DNA of 64,000 bases from Rahnella woolbedingensis (GTDB taxonomy: Bacteria; Pseudomonadota; Gammaproteobacteria; Enterobacterales; Enterobacteriaceae). The position numbers and the translations under genes are program-made. The notes beneath the pieces were generated by a model that did not search any database, was not told the DNA's origin, and saw nothing but the letters and a program-made list of their open reading frames with translations. Where the stretch lies: assembly GCF_003602095.1 (NCBI RefSeq), contig NZ_RAHH01000019.1:1-64000 (forward strand), given 5' to 3'. Each line of letters begins with the position of its first letter. Within the stretch, counting starts at the first letter, position 1. This document shows, piece after piece, positions 18,054 to 26,381 of the stretch.

Positions 18054-18656
18054 TTATTTTTGTACGGGGGATAAACGGGAAGGCTGCTGATTACTGATAT
18101 GGGCAATCAGCCCGGTCACGGAAAGGACCATAGTGGAGCGGACGATTTGCTGGTAACGCTGGCGTTGCATGGCGATCAGTGATTCGTCAGCTTCACCCGG
18201 TTTAAGGAAAGTAGGCGCAGGAGGTAACTCCGTCACGCAATGCAGTTCTCCGAAGGGACCGAGAATTTCATCATCAGTAAACCGGTACTCTTCGCCGTCG
18301 TAATTGAGCTCTTCACGCAACGCCATCAGTAATTCGGCATCTTCATATTCATGACGGCTGATCACGCCCAGTGCATAAATCAGTTTGAGACGCACCGAGA
18401 GATCACCCAGCGGACCGGTACCGGTCAGTAACGGTTCGACTGCATATTTCACCGCGTAATCGTCTTTGCGAAAAACCTGCACCACCAGAATATCCAGCGC
18501 TTCGGCCAGTAATTCCACGGCAGTCATCAAAAAGCTACGCACGGTTTTACCCGCATTCAGCTTTTCAAGTACACGGTTTTCAAACGCCTGAGCTTTTTCC
18601 ATAGGGTTTATTTGCAGTAAAGTGCCGATGCTGACAGCGCCCCTGGCGTCATCCAT
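18054..18656 (-). CDS. mtlR: Mannitol operon repressor MtlR
   Basis: Regulator of the mannitol operon; it has no classical DNA-binding motif and may act through protein contacts. With the ATG at 18656 it has 200 residues (E. coli 195) and reads MEKAQAFENRVLE, GKTVRSFLMTAVELL, VFRKDDYAVKYAVEPLL, DDEILGPFGELHCV, all conserved. No convincing ribosome site precedes this or the alternative ATG at 18602. A 9-bp hairpin ends 12 bases upstream. Last gene of mtlA-mtlD-mtlR. Confidence 0.92.
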   Translation of the reverse strand: MDDARGAVSIGTLLQINPMEKAQAFENRVLEKLNAGKTVRSFLMTAVELLAEALDILVVQVFRKDDYAVKYAVEPLLTGTGPLGDLSVRLKLIYALGVISRHEYEDAELLMALREELNYDGEEYRFTDDEILGPFGELHCVTELPPAPTFLKPGEADESLIAMQRQRYQQIVRSTMVLSVTGLIAHISNQQPSRLSPVQK

Positions 18657-18667
18657 GATGCGCGCAT

Positions 18668-18692
18668 GTCGGGCAGAAACATCCTGCCCGAC
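18668..18692 (-). promoter_or_regulatory. Hairpin in the mtlD-mtlR gap
   Basis: Perfect 9-bp arms GTCGGGCAG (18668-18676) and CTGCCCGAC (18684-18692), loop 7 nt, lie between the mtlD stop and the mtlR start. No T-run follows on the minus strand. It may stabilise the mtlAD message or limit translation of mtlR. Confidence 0.55.
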
Positions 18693-18738
18693 AGGGCTTT
18701 CTTTGCCTGGTGTTGGCGAAATCAAAATAAACGCAGTA

Positions 18739-19887
18739 TTAGTGCATCGATTCGTAGAGAGCGACGGCTTTCGCCACAACTTCGCCATCTTCTGGCAGAC
18801 CTGAAATCTGGGCGAGGGCAGCTTTTGGCCCTACTTTCTCCAGCAATTCTACCAGTTCTTTAGCTTGCGGGTCTTGCTCGCTGCGATAATGCATCGCGGC
18901 AGCAATCCCTCTGACCAGATTATCGTTCGGCAGACGGTATTCCTGCGTACCCAGTAACGGTTTAATCAGTCGATCGCCTGCGCTCAGTTTACGCAGTGGC
19001 TGACGGCCAACGCGCTCAACGTCGTCATGCAGGTACGGGTTTTCGAAACGGGTCAGAATCTTTTCGATGTAGGCGAAATGTTTTTCCGGGTCAAAACCGT
19101 AACGACGGATCAGCACTTCACCACTTTCTTCCATCGCACCGCGAACCACCAGACGCACTTTCTCATCGAGGATCGCATCACGGATTGTCGCGTGGCCTGC
19201 CTGCTGACCAAGATACGCGGTGATCGCATGACCGGTGTTCAGGGTGAACAGTTTACGCTCAACGAACGCCATCAGATTGTCGGTCAGTTCCATACCGGCG
19301 ATGTGCGGCAATTCACCTTTGAACTGAGTTTTATCCACAATCCATTCGCTGAACGTTTCAACGGTCACTTCCAGCGGATCGGTAGTGCCTGCTGCCGCTG
19401 GTGGAACGATACGGTCCACGGCGGAATCGACAAAGCCGATATGCGCTTCAACCCAGGCTTTTTCATCTTCCGGCAGCGCGTTGAATACGTGCTGTTTGAA
19501 CTGGCTGGTACCGCGCACCATGTTTTCGCAGGCGATGATATTGAGCGGCTTTTCGTTGCCTTGCTGGTGACGCAGCACCAGACCTTTGGCGACGTTTGGC
19601 GCGATTTTTTCCAGCACGGTCGGACCGACGGCGGTGGTGACTAAATCAACTTCAGCGATCAGGTTAATGGCATCCTGACCGGCGCTGTTTACGGCATTCA
19701 CATTACTGACAGGCTCAACGGTGGCCTGTTCACCGACAACGTGCACGTCGTAACCTTTACGGCTGTTCAGCGCATCCAGTAAAGCAGGGCTGACATCGGC
19801 AAACGTCAGTTCAATCCCGGCATCAGCAAGTAATTTACCGATAAAACCGCGACCAATGTTACCTGCACCAAAATGTAATGCTTTCAT
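18739..19887 (-). CDS. mtlD: Mannitol-1-phosphate 5-dehydrogenase
   Basis: Cytoplasmic NAD-dependent oxidation of mannitol 1-phosphate, made by MtlA, to fructose 6-phosphate. The 382 residues equal the E. coli length. An N-terminal Rossmann motif [12 protein letters not shown] (6-17) binds NAD. The family signature with the catalytic lysine lies near [24 protein letters not shown] precedes the ATG. Second gene of the mtl operon, separated from mtlA by about 96 bp containing a strong hairpin. Confidence 0.97.
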   Translation of the reverse strand: MKALHFGAGNIGRGFIGKLLADAGIELTFADVSPALLDALNSRKGYDVHVVGEQATVEPVSNVNAVNSAGQDAINLIAEVDLVTTAVGPTVLEKIAPNVAKGLVLRHQQGNEKPLNIIACENMVRGTSQFKQHVFNALPEDEKAWVEAHIGFVDSAVDRIVPPAAAGTTDPLEVTVETFSEWIVDKTQFKGELPHIAGMELTDNLMAFVERKLFTLNTGHAITAYLGQQAGHATIRDAILDEKVRLVVRGAMEESGEVLIRRYGFDPEKHFAYIEKILTRFENPYLHDDVERVGRQPLRKLSAGDRLIKPLLGTQEYRLPNDNLVRGIAAAMHYRSEQDPQAKELVELLEKVGPKAALAQISGLPEDGEVVAKAVALYESMH

Positions 19888-19931
19888 ATTTATTCCTTCA
19901 AATCGTGAGGAGCAACGGGCTCCGAATCAAC

Positions 19932-19955
19932 AAGCGGGTCTCGCAAGACCCGCTT
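19932..19955 (-). terminator. Intercistronic hairpin between mtlA and mtlD
   Basis: Perfect 10-bp arms AAGCGGGTCT and AGACCCGCTT closed by CGCA. On the minus strand it is followed by a T-containing but not continuous tract. Likely an attenuating or RNA-stabilising element that sets mtlA above mtlD expression. Confidence 0.55.
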
Positions 19956-19983
19956 AGTAATTACTTTTCGATTAACTGCTCAA

Positions 19984-21897
19984 TCAGCCGCGAAGAATGG
20001 ACAGAACTTCTTCAACGCTGGTGGTATTCGCCAGACGCTCGATAACACCGTCTTCATCCAGCGCTGTGGTCAGCTTGGTGATGACATTGATGTGCTCGTT
20101 ATTGCGTGCTGCGATACCCACGACCAGACGTGCGCGGTCATCTTCGTCATCGCCCCAGCGGATGCCCGCCGGATACTGGCAGAACACGATACCGGTTTTC
20201 AGTACGCGGTCTTTCGCTTCGATGGTGCCGTGTGGCACAGCGATAGATTCACCCAGATACGTCGAGGTCAGTTGCTCACGTGCCAGCATCGCTTCAACAT
20301 ATTCTGCCTGAACATACCCGCCTTTCACCAGTTGCTCACCCGCAAAACGAATCGCTTCTTCTTTCGTGCCCGCGCTCAGGCCGAGGAAGATGTTGCTTTC
20401 GCTGAGACGGAACAGGTTTTCGTTTTCATTGTCAGCCACGATGCTGTCGCCCAGCGTCGTCGTCACTTTCTCTTTGTACTGACTGGCTTTGTTCACTTCA
20501 ACCAGACGGGAGGTCAGGTCAGTGTACAGGCCGCTGTCGAGGAAGTTGGTCAGCGAAATGTGCTGCGCATGCGGTACCTGACGCATGGCGCGTTCAGTCA
20601 GGTCACGGTGCGTAATCACCAGATCCACATCATCAGGCAGATTATTGATGGCGCTGTTAGTCACGCTGATATTGGTCAGCCCTGCATCTTGCACTTTTTT
20701 GCGCAGAACACCGGCACCCATTGCGCTGGAACCCATACCGGCGTCACAGGCTACGATGATTTTACGAACGGTAGACAGGTCGCCTGCTACGCCAGTCGCT
20801 GAAGGACGGCCACCTTTGGATTCAGCTTTCATATCCTGCATACGGCGGGTTGCTTCGTCCAGGTCGTCGCCATCTTTCGCTTTGGTGGTTTTCAGCAGGA
20901 AAGCAGAGATAACGAAGGACACTGCAAATGCTGCCACGATAGCCGCGATATTAGCGAAGTACGCGCCTTTTGGCGTCATCGCCAGTACTGCCAGGATAGA
21001 ACCCGGAGATGCCGGAGAAACCAGACCGCCGTTCAGCATAGTCAGGGTGAACACGCCAGTCATACCGCCCAGAATTACCGCCAGTAACAGACGCGGATTC
21101 ATCAGAACGTATGGGAAATAAATTTCGTGGATACCACCCAGGAAGTGGATGATTGCCGCGCCACCAGCAGATTGCTTAGCGCTGCCACGACCGAAGAACA
21201 TGTACGCCATCAGGACGCCCATACCCGGACCCGGGTTCGCTTCGATCAGGAAGAAGATAGATTTACCGGTTTCAGTCGCCTGCTGGATACCCAGCGGAGA
21301 GAAGATACCGTGGTTGATGGCGTTGTTGAGGAACAGGATTTTCGCCGGTTCAACAAAGATAGAGGCCAGCGGCAACAGGTTATGAATAACCATGATGTGC
21401 ACGCCTGCAGCCAGCAATTTAGACAGCGCTTCTACCAGCGGACCAATCGCCAGGAAGGCCAGGATTGCCAGCAGCATACCGATAATACCGGCCGAGAAGT
21501 TGTTAACCAGCATCTCGAAGCCGCTTTTGATTTTACCGTCAACCCAGCGGTCGAAACGCTTGATGCACCAGCCGCCCAGCGGACCTGCAATCATTGCGCC
21601 GAGGAACATTGGCATATCCGCACCAACGATAACACCCATGACGGTGATTGCGCCGACCACACCACCGCGGTCACCACCGACCAGACGACCACCGGTATAA
21701 CCGATGAGCAATGGCAGAAGGTAGGTGATCATCGGGCCAACCAGCTTCGCTAATGTTTCATTAGGGATCCAGCCGGTAGGAATGAACAGAGCGGTAATGA
21801 TACCCCAGGCGATAAACGCGCCGATGTTGGGCATTACCATGTTACTCAGGAAGCGACCAAAGTTTTGAACTTTGATCTTAACGTCTGGTGAAAACAT
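19984..21897 (-). CDS. mtlA: PTS mannitol-specific EIICBA component
   Basis: Takes up and phosphorylates mannitol at the inner membrane. The ATG at 21897 (AGGGG eight bases upstream) gives 637 residues, as in E. coli; a GTG three codons upstream is less likely. The N-terminal IIC domain (1-340) has the membrane helices and GGIHEIYFPYVLM. The IIB domain carries phospho-site Cys384 in VACDAGMGSSAMG. The IIA domain has His556 in ESIAVPHGT. First gene of mtlADR, preceded by four CRP-like sites. Confidence 0.97.
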   Translation of the reverse strand: MFSPDVKIKVQNFGRFLSNMVMPNIGAFIAWGIITALFIPTGWIPNETLAKLVGPMITYLLPLLIGYTGGRLVGGDRGGVVGAITVMGVIVGADMPMFLGAMIAGPLGGWCIKRFDRWVDGKIKSGFEMLVNNFSAGIIGMLLAILAFLAIGPLVEALSKLLAAGVHIMVIHNLLPLASIFVEPAKILFLNNAINHGIFSPLGIQQATETGKSIFFLIEANPGPGMGVLMAYMFFGRGSAKQSAGGAAIIHFLGGIHEIYFPYVLMNPRLLLAVILGGMTGVFTLTMLNGGLVSPASPGSILAVLAMTPKGAYFANIAAIVAAFAVSFVISAFLLKTTKAKDGDDLDEATRRMQDMKAESKGGRPSATGVAGDLSTVRKIIVACDAGMGSSAMGAGVLRKKVQDAGLTNISVTNSAINNLPDDVDLVITHRDLTERAMRQVPHAQHISLTNFLDSGLYTDLTSRLVEVNKASQYKEKVTTTLGDSIVADNENENLFRLSESNIFLGLSAGTKEEAIRFAGEQLVKGGYVQAEYVEAMLAREQLTSTYLGESIAVPHGTIEAKDRVLKTGIVFCQYPAGIRWGDDEDDRARLVVGIAARNNEHINVITKLTTALDEDGVIERLANTTSVEEVLSILRG

Positions 21898-22069
21898 AAA
21901 ACGCACCCCTATTGATACGCGCTGACAATAGAGCGCGTGATATCAGTTAATTATCGGTGACGGTTATTTCGGTTTTTTGCCACTGCTTTAAAAATCCGTC
22001 CGTCGAATTGCTGTCTGCGAGGCGGACTCTACCACGTGATTATAGGCCCCGCGTAGCCACCCGACAGCC

Positions 22070-22085
22070 CGTGACGCAGATCACA
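22070..22085. promoter_or_regulatory. CRP-like site 1 upstream of mtlA
   Basis: CGTGA-CGCAGA-TCACA, nine of ten core positions of TGTGA-N6-TCACA. Confidence 0.55.
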
Positions 22086-22113
22086 CGTATACGACCATTA
22101 CCCCCTCACTTTT

Positions 22114-22129
22114 GGTGATCACCGTCACA
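22114..22129. promoter_or_regulatory. CRP-like site 2 upstream of mtlA
   Basis: GGTGA-TCACCG-TCACA, nine of ten core positions. It starts 44 bp after site 1. Confidence 0.6.
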
Positions 22130-22186
22130 AAAAGACGCTGTAACCCGGCTACACAGGCGAATATTTAAGCACGACGCCGACAAAAA

Positions 22187-22202
22187 TGTGACTTAAGTCA
22201 CT
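22187..22202. promoter_or_regulatory. CRP-like site 3 upstream of mtlA
   Basis: TGTGA-CTTAAG-TCACT, nine of ten core positions with a fully palindromic spacer. Confidence 0.6.
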
Positions 22203-22230
22203 TTTTGTTAACGAGTCTTTATCATTAAAA

Positions 22231-22246
22231 CGTGATATTCATCACA
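22231..22246. promoter_or_regulatory. CRP-like site 4 upstream of mtlA
   Basis: CGTGA-TATTCA-TCACA, nine of ten core positions. It starts 44 bp after site 3, mirroring the 44-bp spacing of sites 1 and 2. E. coli mtlA also has several CRP sites. Confidence 0.6.
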
Positions 22247-22361
22247 AAGTATTTTTAGACGAACTTGTGTATTTCGCTTAAAAAGCATTCAGACGTGTCT
22301 CATGAATGGAAAACTGAGTTTACGGGGGAGATGTTGAAATTAAATTACAAAGGGAAAAGCA

Positions 22362-22381
22362 GGCTACAAAAAACTGTAGCC
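22362..22381 (-). terminator. Small hairpin, possible terminator of the short minus-strand gene
   Basis: Arms GGCTACA (22362-22368) and TGTAGCC (22375-22381) with a 6-nt loop. On the minus strand it is followed after three bases by TTTT. Weak support. Confidence 0.35.
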
Positions 22382-22555
22382 CAAAAAGCAGCGTAAAAAT
22401 CAGGCTGGAGGTAATGTGATCTCTTTACCAATTTTAGTAGTGACATCTTTAACTATTTTCAGTTCAAAATCGGTATAGCTGTAAAGCTGCTGAGAATCGA
22501 CATGAGATGTCGCTGAGGTTTTTTATAAAATAATCCGAGCACTGCAATGTTTCTT

Positions 22556-22786
22556 CTACCTTGCTTTCTCATACGCAGCAAACTCTTGCCAGGCTGAAAC
22601 ATCAATCACTTTATGGAAACCCGTCGCTTCTTTTACGTCTTGGTTTTCACGACGCTCGTTTTTTTTCAACGCAGCATAATCAGCGAAATGAACAATCATA
22701 ACTATCCATGTAATAAGTAAGAATTTGAGGGGCTCTGATGCCAGACCCAAAGAATCAGAGGTTGCTTCACAGGGATGAATATCCAT
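22556..22786 (-). CDS. Small hypothetical protein (unrecognised)
   Basis: Open frame of 76 codons in AT-rich DNA between the mtl control region and the DsbA-like gene. The C-terminal 47 residues from an internal ATG at 22699 (MIVHFADYAALKKNERRENQ) are hydrophilic and look more protein-like than the first 29. GGAT stands before this internal ATG at short spacing. I do not recognise it. It may be a small gene, a remnant, or chance. Confidence 0.3.
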   Translation of the reverse strand: MDIHPCEATSDSLGLASEPLKFLLITWIVMIVHFADYAALKKNERRENQDVKEATGFHKVIDVSAWQEFAAYEKAR

Positions 22787-22946
22787 GAAGAAAAGAAGGT
22801 TACAACGGCAAAAAGCATGACGTGAGTAAAAATTTATTCACTTTCAGCCATTACATTCATTACTGAGAACTGCTTTCCAAATTATTGCACTGAAGAAATC
22901 TCTGAAGAAAATCCGGCAGCGATTTGCCACCGGATTAAAGAGGGAA

Positions 22947-23741
22947 TTACTTCCCGCTCTGCGCTTTCACGATCGCGGCCTGCAATTCTTCGGCAGATAC
23001 AGCCCCAGGCAGCACGGAGGTGTTTTCAGCGGTTGCGCCGCTGGTTGGCATCACCACGAAACCTGGCGTGCCGCTGAAGCCCAGCGTACGGGCCAGCTCA
23101 TCGTTAGCAGCGATAGCTTCATGCGTCGCTTTACGCTGCGCGTCAGTTGGCGCGGTGGCTTTGGCGGCTTTCACTGCGCCAGCGATATCGGCATCCGTCA
23201 GTTTCCCTTCGTCATGGCCGGTGCGGTAAATGCTGTTGTGGTAATCGAAATAGGCCTGAGCACCTTTTTCTTTCCAGATAGCCATACCGGTTTCAGCCGC
23301 AGTGATGGACGCTTTCCAGCGGTCACCGAAGATTGGCCATTCTTTGAATACAAAACGTACGTTCGGATTGGCTTTCACGGTCTGCTCGACCACAGGAGCC
23401 ATGTGGCTGCAATACAGGCACTGGTAATCGAAGAATTCCACGAATGCCACTTTGGCATCTTTCGGCCCGTAGCTTGGGGTCGCAGGATCATTCACCAGCG
23501 CTTTGGAATTGGCCAGCACTGCGCTCAGGGTTTGCTGTTGTTGCTGATCCGCCTGCTGCGCCTGTAATTTCTGGCTGACCTGCACCAGAATTTCCGGATG
23601 CTGCAACATGTAATCCGCCGCAATTTTACCAATGGCTTCCTGCTGCGCCGGGGTGAAATCTGCGGTTGCGCCGTCAGCAGCAAAAGCCAGCGTCGGAGCC
23701 AGCACCAGAGAAGCCAACAGAGTCATCGTCTGACGTTTCAT
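22947..23741 (-). CDS. DsbA-family thiol oxidoreductase (ScsC/BcfH-like)
   Basis: Periplasmic thioredoxin-fold disulfide enzyme. The ATG at 23741 has AAGGA upstream and gives 264 residues with a signal peptide (MKRQTMTLLASLVLAPTLAFA). Residues 30-80 form a Gln/Ala-rich helical region like the oligomerisation arm of ScsC-type isomerases. The DsbA domain follows, with active site CLYC (108-111) in FFDYQCLYCSHM and the cis-proline loop SGTPGFV. No partner DsbB/DsbD-like gene is adjacent. It sits alone between the two mannitol loci. Oxidase versus isomerase role cannot be decided. Confidence 0.85.
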   Translation of the reverse strand: MKRQTMTLLASLVLAPTLAFAADGATADFTPAQQEAIGKIAADYMLQHPEILVQVSQKLQAQQADQQQQQTLSAVLANSKALVNDPATPSYGPKDAKVAFVEFFDYQCLYCSHMAPVVEQTVKANPNVRFVFKEWPIFGDRWKASITAAETGMAIWKEKGAQAYFDYHNSIYRTGHDEGKLTDADIAGAVKAAKATAPTDAQRKATHEAIAANDELARTLGFSGTPGFVVMPTSGATAENTSVLPGAVSAEELQAAIVKAQSGK

Positions 23742-23857
23742 CAAAAATCCTTAAAGTGAAATACGGAGAAAAACGGACAGTTGCCTTCAAAAGTAGAGGA
23801 ATTCAGCCAGATTTGCAGGCAGAAAATTGTCATTTTTTATAAATCCCGCCGTAACCA

Positions 23858-24565
23858 TTACTCAAAATGATAGGCGCCATCGCCCGACATACGCAGGGTG
23901 ATATCGGCCTGGCGACTCCCGGCCAGAACCCGCGTCACGTTGGGTCCGTCCGTGGCAGCGTAAAAATCACTGGCCTGTGCAGGCGTCAGGCCGCCGCGAA
24001 TTTTACGGTCTATTAACCGGCCGCGCAGAACATCCTGGCTGGCACGAATAAAGATGCTCAGGTCGCAATATTCTGCCAGTTGCCTCCAGCCCTCATCCCC
24101 CAGCAGCAGCCAGTTCCCCTCGACGATCAGAATTGGCGCGGTAACGTGGATTGCTCCTTCGACCGGTTCATGTAGTGTGCGGCTGTACTCCGGCCAGCGA
24201 CTGCCCGGTTCGCGTAAAGCCATCAGGGCGTCGCGCAGTTTCGTAACGTCAAACGTTTCCGGTGCGCCCTTTTTCTGACGTAAGTTATGCGTCTTTAGCC
24301 AGTCATTGCGTTGATGAAAACCGTCCATCGGCAAGGTCTGCAGAGGAACTAAATCCGGCGATTCAGTGGAAAGCTTTTGCCAGAATGCGGAAAGCGTCGA
24401 TTTGCCGGTGCCGGGAGGTGCAACCAGAAACACCACCAAAGGCCGGTTAAGCTGGCGTTGATGTGAGGAAAAACGTTGCAGAAGGGGAAGGTGTAACTGT
24501 TCGATGTCTTCGTCGGGAAAAAAAGCCTGCGTGGTCAGTCCGTTAATGGTCAGCGTCACGTTCAT
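23858..24565 (-). CDS. yggC: P-loop kinase-like protein YggC
   Basis: Phosphoribulokinase/uridine kinase-like P-loop protein of 235 residues (E. coli YggC 237). Walker A is VAPPGTGKST (48-57), the substrate region is PMDGFHQRNDWL, and a Walker B-like strand is ILIVEGNWLLL. Substrate unproven; the position at the end of a cmtBA-yggP-yggD-yggC operon suggests a sugar or polyol derivative. Its start overlaps the end of yggD by 23 bp, with AAGGA eight bases upstream. Confidence 0.85.
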   Translation of the reverse strand: MNVTLTINGLTTQAFFPDEDIEQLHLPLLQRFSSHQRQLNRPLVVFLVAPPGTGKSTLSAFWQKLSTESPDLVPLQTLPMDGFHQRNDWLKTHNLRQKKGAPETFDVTKLRDALMALREPGSRWPEYSRTLHEPVEGAIHVTAPILIVEGNWLLLGDEGWRQLAEYCDLSIFIRASQDVLRGRLIDRKIRGGLTPAQASDFYAATDGPNVTRVLAGSRQADITLRMSGDGAYHFE

Positions 24566-25070
24566 AAGTCAGTTCCTTGAGTAAATCCGTCACTGCCAGC
24601 GACAGCGCCGTCCTCACCAGATTGCCGTAACGCGCCTTACTGAAGGTCTCAAAACCGGCAAACTTCATTTTCTCGACAGACTGGAACATCAGCGTGTTAT
24701 CCGTCACACAGCTCAAATTCTGGATAAATTCATAAGCGGTTTCCTCATGAAATTCCACAATTTCTGCCCCTGCTTTCAGGTGTTCGTCCAGCTGAGAAAA
24801 CAGCAAAATATCTGCATAGACCGGCTTTTTGATTTTTCCCAGCGCATAAATCAGTCTCAGGGACACATCTATACTGTCCAGCGGGCCTGATTTAGCGAGT
24901 AAAGGCTTGACGGCAAATTCACGGATATCCTCGTCATTATTGATAAACAGGTGGGGAAGGAACTGTTTTATACCGCTGAGCAAAATGACATTAGCGGCAT
25001 GCAGAAAATCATTGAGATTCGTCTGGCCGGATAACGTCTCCAGCACCTGATCTTCAGTGAATACAGTCAT
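24543..25070 (-). CDS. yggD: MtlR/FumE-family protein YggD
   Basis: 175-residue homologue of MtlR (shared AVKPLLAKSGPLDSIDVSLRLIYALGK core). The E. coli YggD protein has been described both as an MtlR-like regulator and as a fumarase (FumE). It is the second MtlR-family protein in the window. Encoded between yggP and yggC on the same strand. The short distance from AGGGAAGG to the ATG is slightly tight. Regulator of cmtBA is a reasonable inference; an enzymatic role is not excluded. Confidence 0.82.
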   Translation of the reverse strand: MTVFTEDQVLETLSGQTNLNDFLHAANVILLSGIKQFLPHLFINNDEDIREFAVKPLLAKSGPLDSIDVSLRLIYALGKIKKPVYADILLFSQLDEHLKAGAEIVEFHEETAYEFIQNLSCVTDNTLMFQSVEKMKFAGFETFSKARYGNLVRTALSLAVTDLLKELTYERDADH

Positions 25071-25112
25071 CCTTCCCTTAAACGCCGTCAGTAATGAGGA
25101 GAACCGATGATA

Positions 25113-26381
25113 TTACAGCCCGGTAGAAACACCAAAGTGGTTCAGCAGCGCCTGTTCGGCCTGCTCATTCCACACGCCGTACGTCGGTGCCACCCGCTCA
25201 GCCAGCAGGGCAAACAGCGGATCGGTTTTGCCTAATTCTGCAAAATCCTCAATGGCAGTCAGCGGCAGAGAAATTCCGTTATAGATTAGCTTCTTACCAC
25301 CGGGAATATGCGGCAGATTCAGCACGGTATCCGGTACGGCGTCCAGGCCGCCGATGTGTGTGATCATATAAGAAGGCTGAATTCGCCCAGCCGCCGTTAA
25401 TGCCAGCGCCTCTTCCATATCGCCGGTCGAACCGCCGGATGTGCCGACAATATGCGTCGAACCGTAGTGAACGTTATAGAAATTGAAAGGAACGCTGAAT
25501 TTTTTGTCGGTCGGCCCGGCAAAGAAATTCAGGCAACCGTCTTCACCCAGCAGCGCATCGCCAAGTTCGATAACCTCTGCCACAGCCGCGAAAACAAAGA
25601 CATCATCAAAGCCTGCGCCGCCGGTCATTTCGCGCAAATCCGCCGCCGGATCGGACAATGTTTTACTGTTGATATACACCAGCTCGATGCCCTTTTCTGC
25701 CGCCATCGCCACCGGCAGAAGCTGTTCTGCGCGCGCCAGCCGCTGTTCATCAATATCCACCACCACCACCCGCGCCGGACGCACATCACCGTTAATCGCA
25801 TAATCAATCGCACCAATGCCCATCGGCCCTGCACAGGCCAGCAGCGCCAGATTTCCACCCGCTCTGATGCCCATCTGATGCTCATACACATATTGCGTGG
25901 TGTGATAACTGGCGTGATACGCGCCGATAATGCAGCACATCGGCTCCGCCAGCGAGGCCGCAGCGAAATAGCGGCCTTCGTACGGCAGAACACAGCCCAG
26001 ATCGATAGCCAGTTTCGGAATGATCATGTACGTTGCATTGCCGCCAAAGGTTTCGTAGCTGTATCCGGCGGAATAGCCGCTCGGCAGCCCCATCGCCGGT
26101 TGCAGTACGAAACGTTTCCCCGCTTCAAAACGGTCTCTGAGATTTTTGCCCACCTGCACAATCACACCCGCGCATTCGTGCCCCGTCACCGCCGGATGCC
26201 CGGCGATATCTTCCGGCACGCGTTTATGTTCCCCGCCCAGCAACGCCGCTTTGTAGGTCGACAGGCAAACACTGTCTGACACCACGCTCACCAGCAGTTC
26301 GTCATCGGTGATTTCGGGCAGCTCAAACTCACGGATCCTCACATCTTTTTTACCGTAGATGGCGGCGACTTTAGTTTTCAT
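25113..26381 (-). CDS. yggP: Zinc-type polyol-phosphate dehydrogenase-like protein YggP
   Basis: Medium-chain alcohol dehydrogenase-fold protein of 422 residues (E. coli YggP 425). Zinc-site and GHE motif GHPAVTGHECAGVIVQVG, then a Rossmann segment LLACAGPMGIGAIDYAI (about 188-204). The context with a mannitol-type PTS suggests oxidation of the imported polyol phosphate. AAGGAG precedes the ATG, which overlaps the cmtA stop by 4 bp. E. coli carries yggF between yggD and yggP; here it is absent. Confidence 0.88.
   Translation of the reverse strand: MKTKVAAIYGKKDVRIREFELPEITDDELLVSVVSDSVCLSTYKAALLGGEHKRVPEDIAGHPAVTGHECAGVIVQVGKNLRDRFEAGKRFVLQPAMGLPSGYSAGYSYETFGGNATYMIIPKLAIDLGCVLPYEGRYFAAASLAEPMCCIIGAYHASYHTTQYVYEHQMGIRAGGNLALLACAGPMGIGAIDYAINGDVRPARVVVVDIDEQRLARAEQLLPVAMAAEKGIELVYINSKTLSDPAADLREMTGGAGFDDVFVFAAVAEVIELGDALLGEDGCLNFFAGPTDKKFSVPFNFYNVHYGSTHIVGTSGGSTGDMEEALALTAAGRIQPSYMITHIGGLDAVPDTVLNLPHIPGGKKLIYNGISLPLTAIEDFAELGKTDPLFALLAERVAPTYGVWNEQAEQALLNHFGVSTGL

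Larger units (their letters stand above)
21898..22555. other. mtl control region and flanking noncoding DNA
   Basis: About 650 bp with no credible gene. The half nearest mtlA contains four CRP-like sites; the far half is AT-rich and holds a small hairpin at 22362-22381. No mtl-specific repressor operator could be recognised. Confidence 0.6.
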
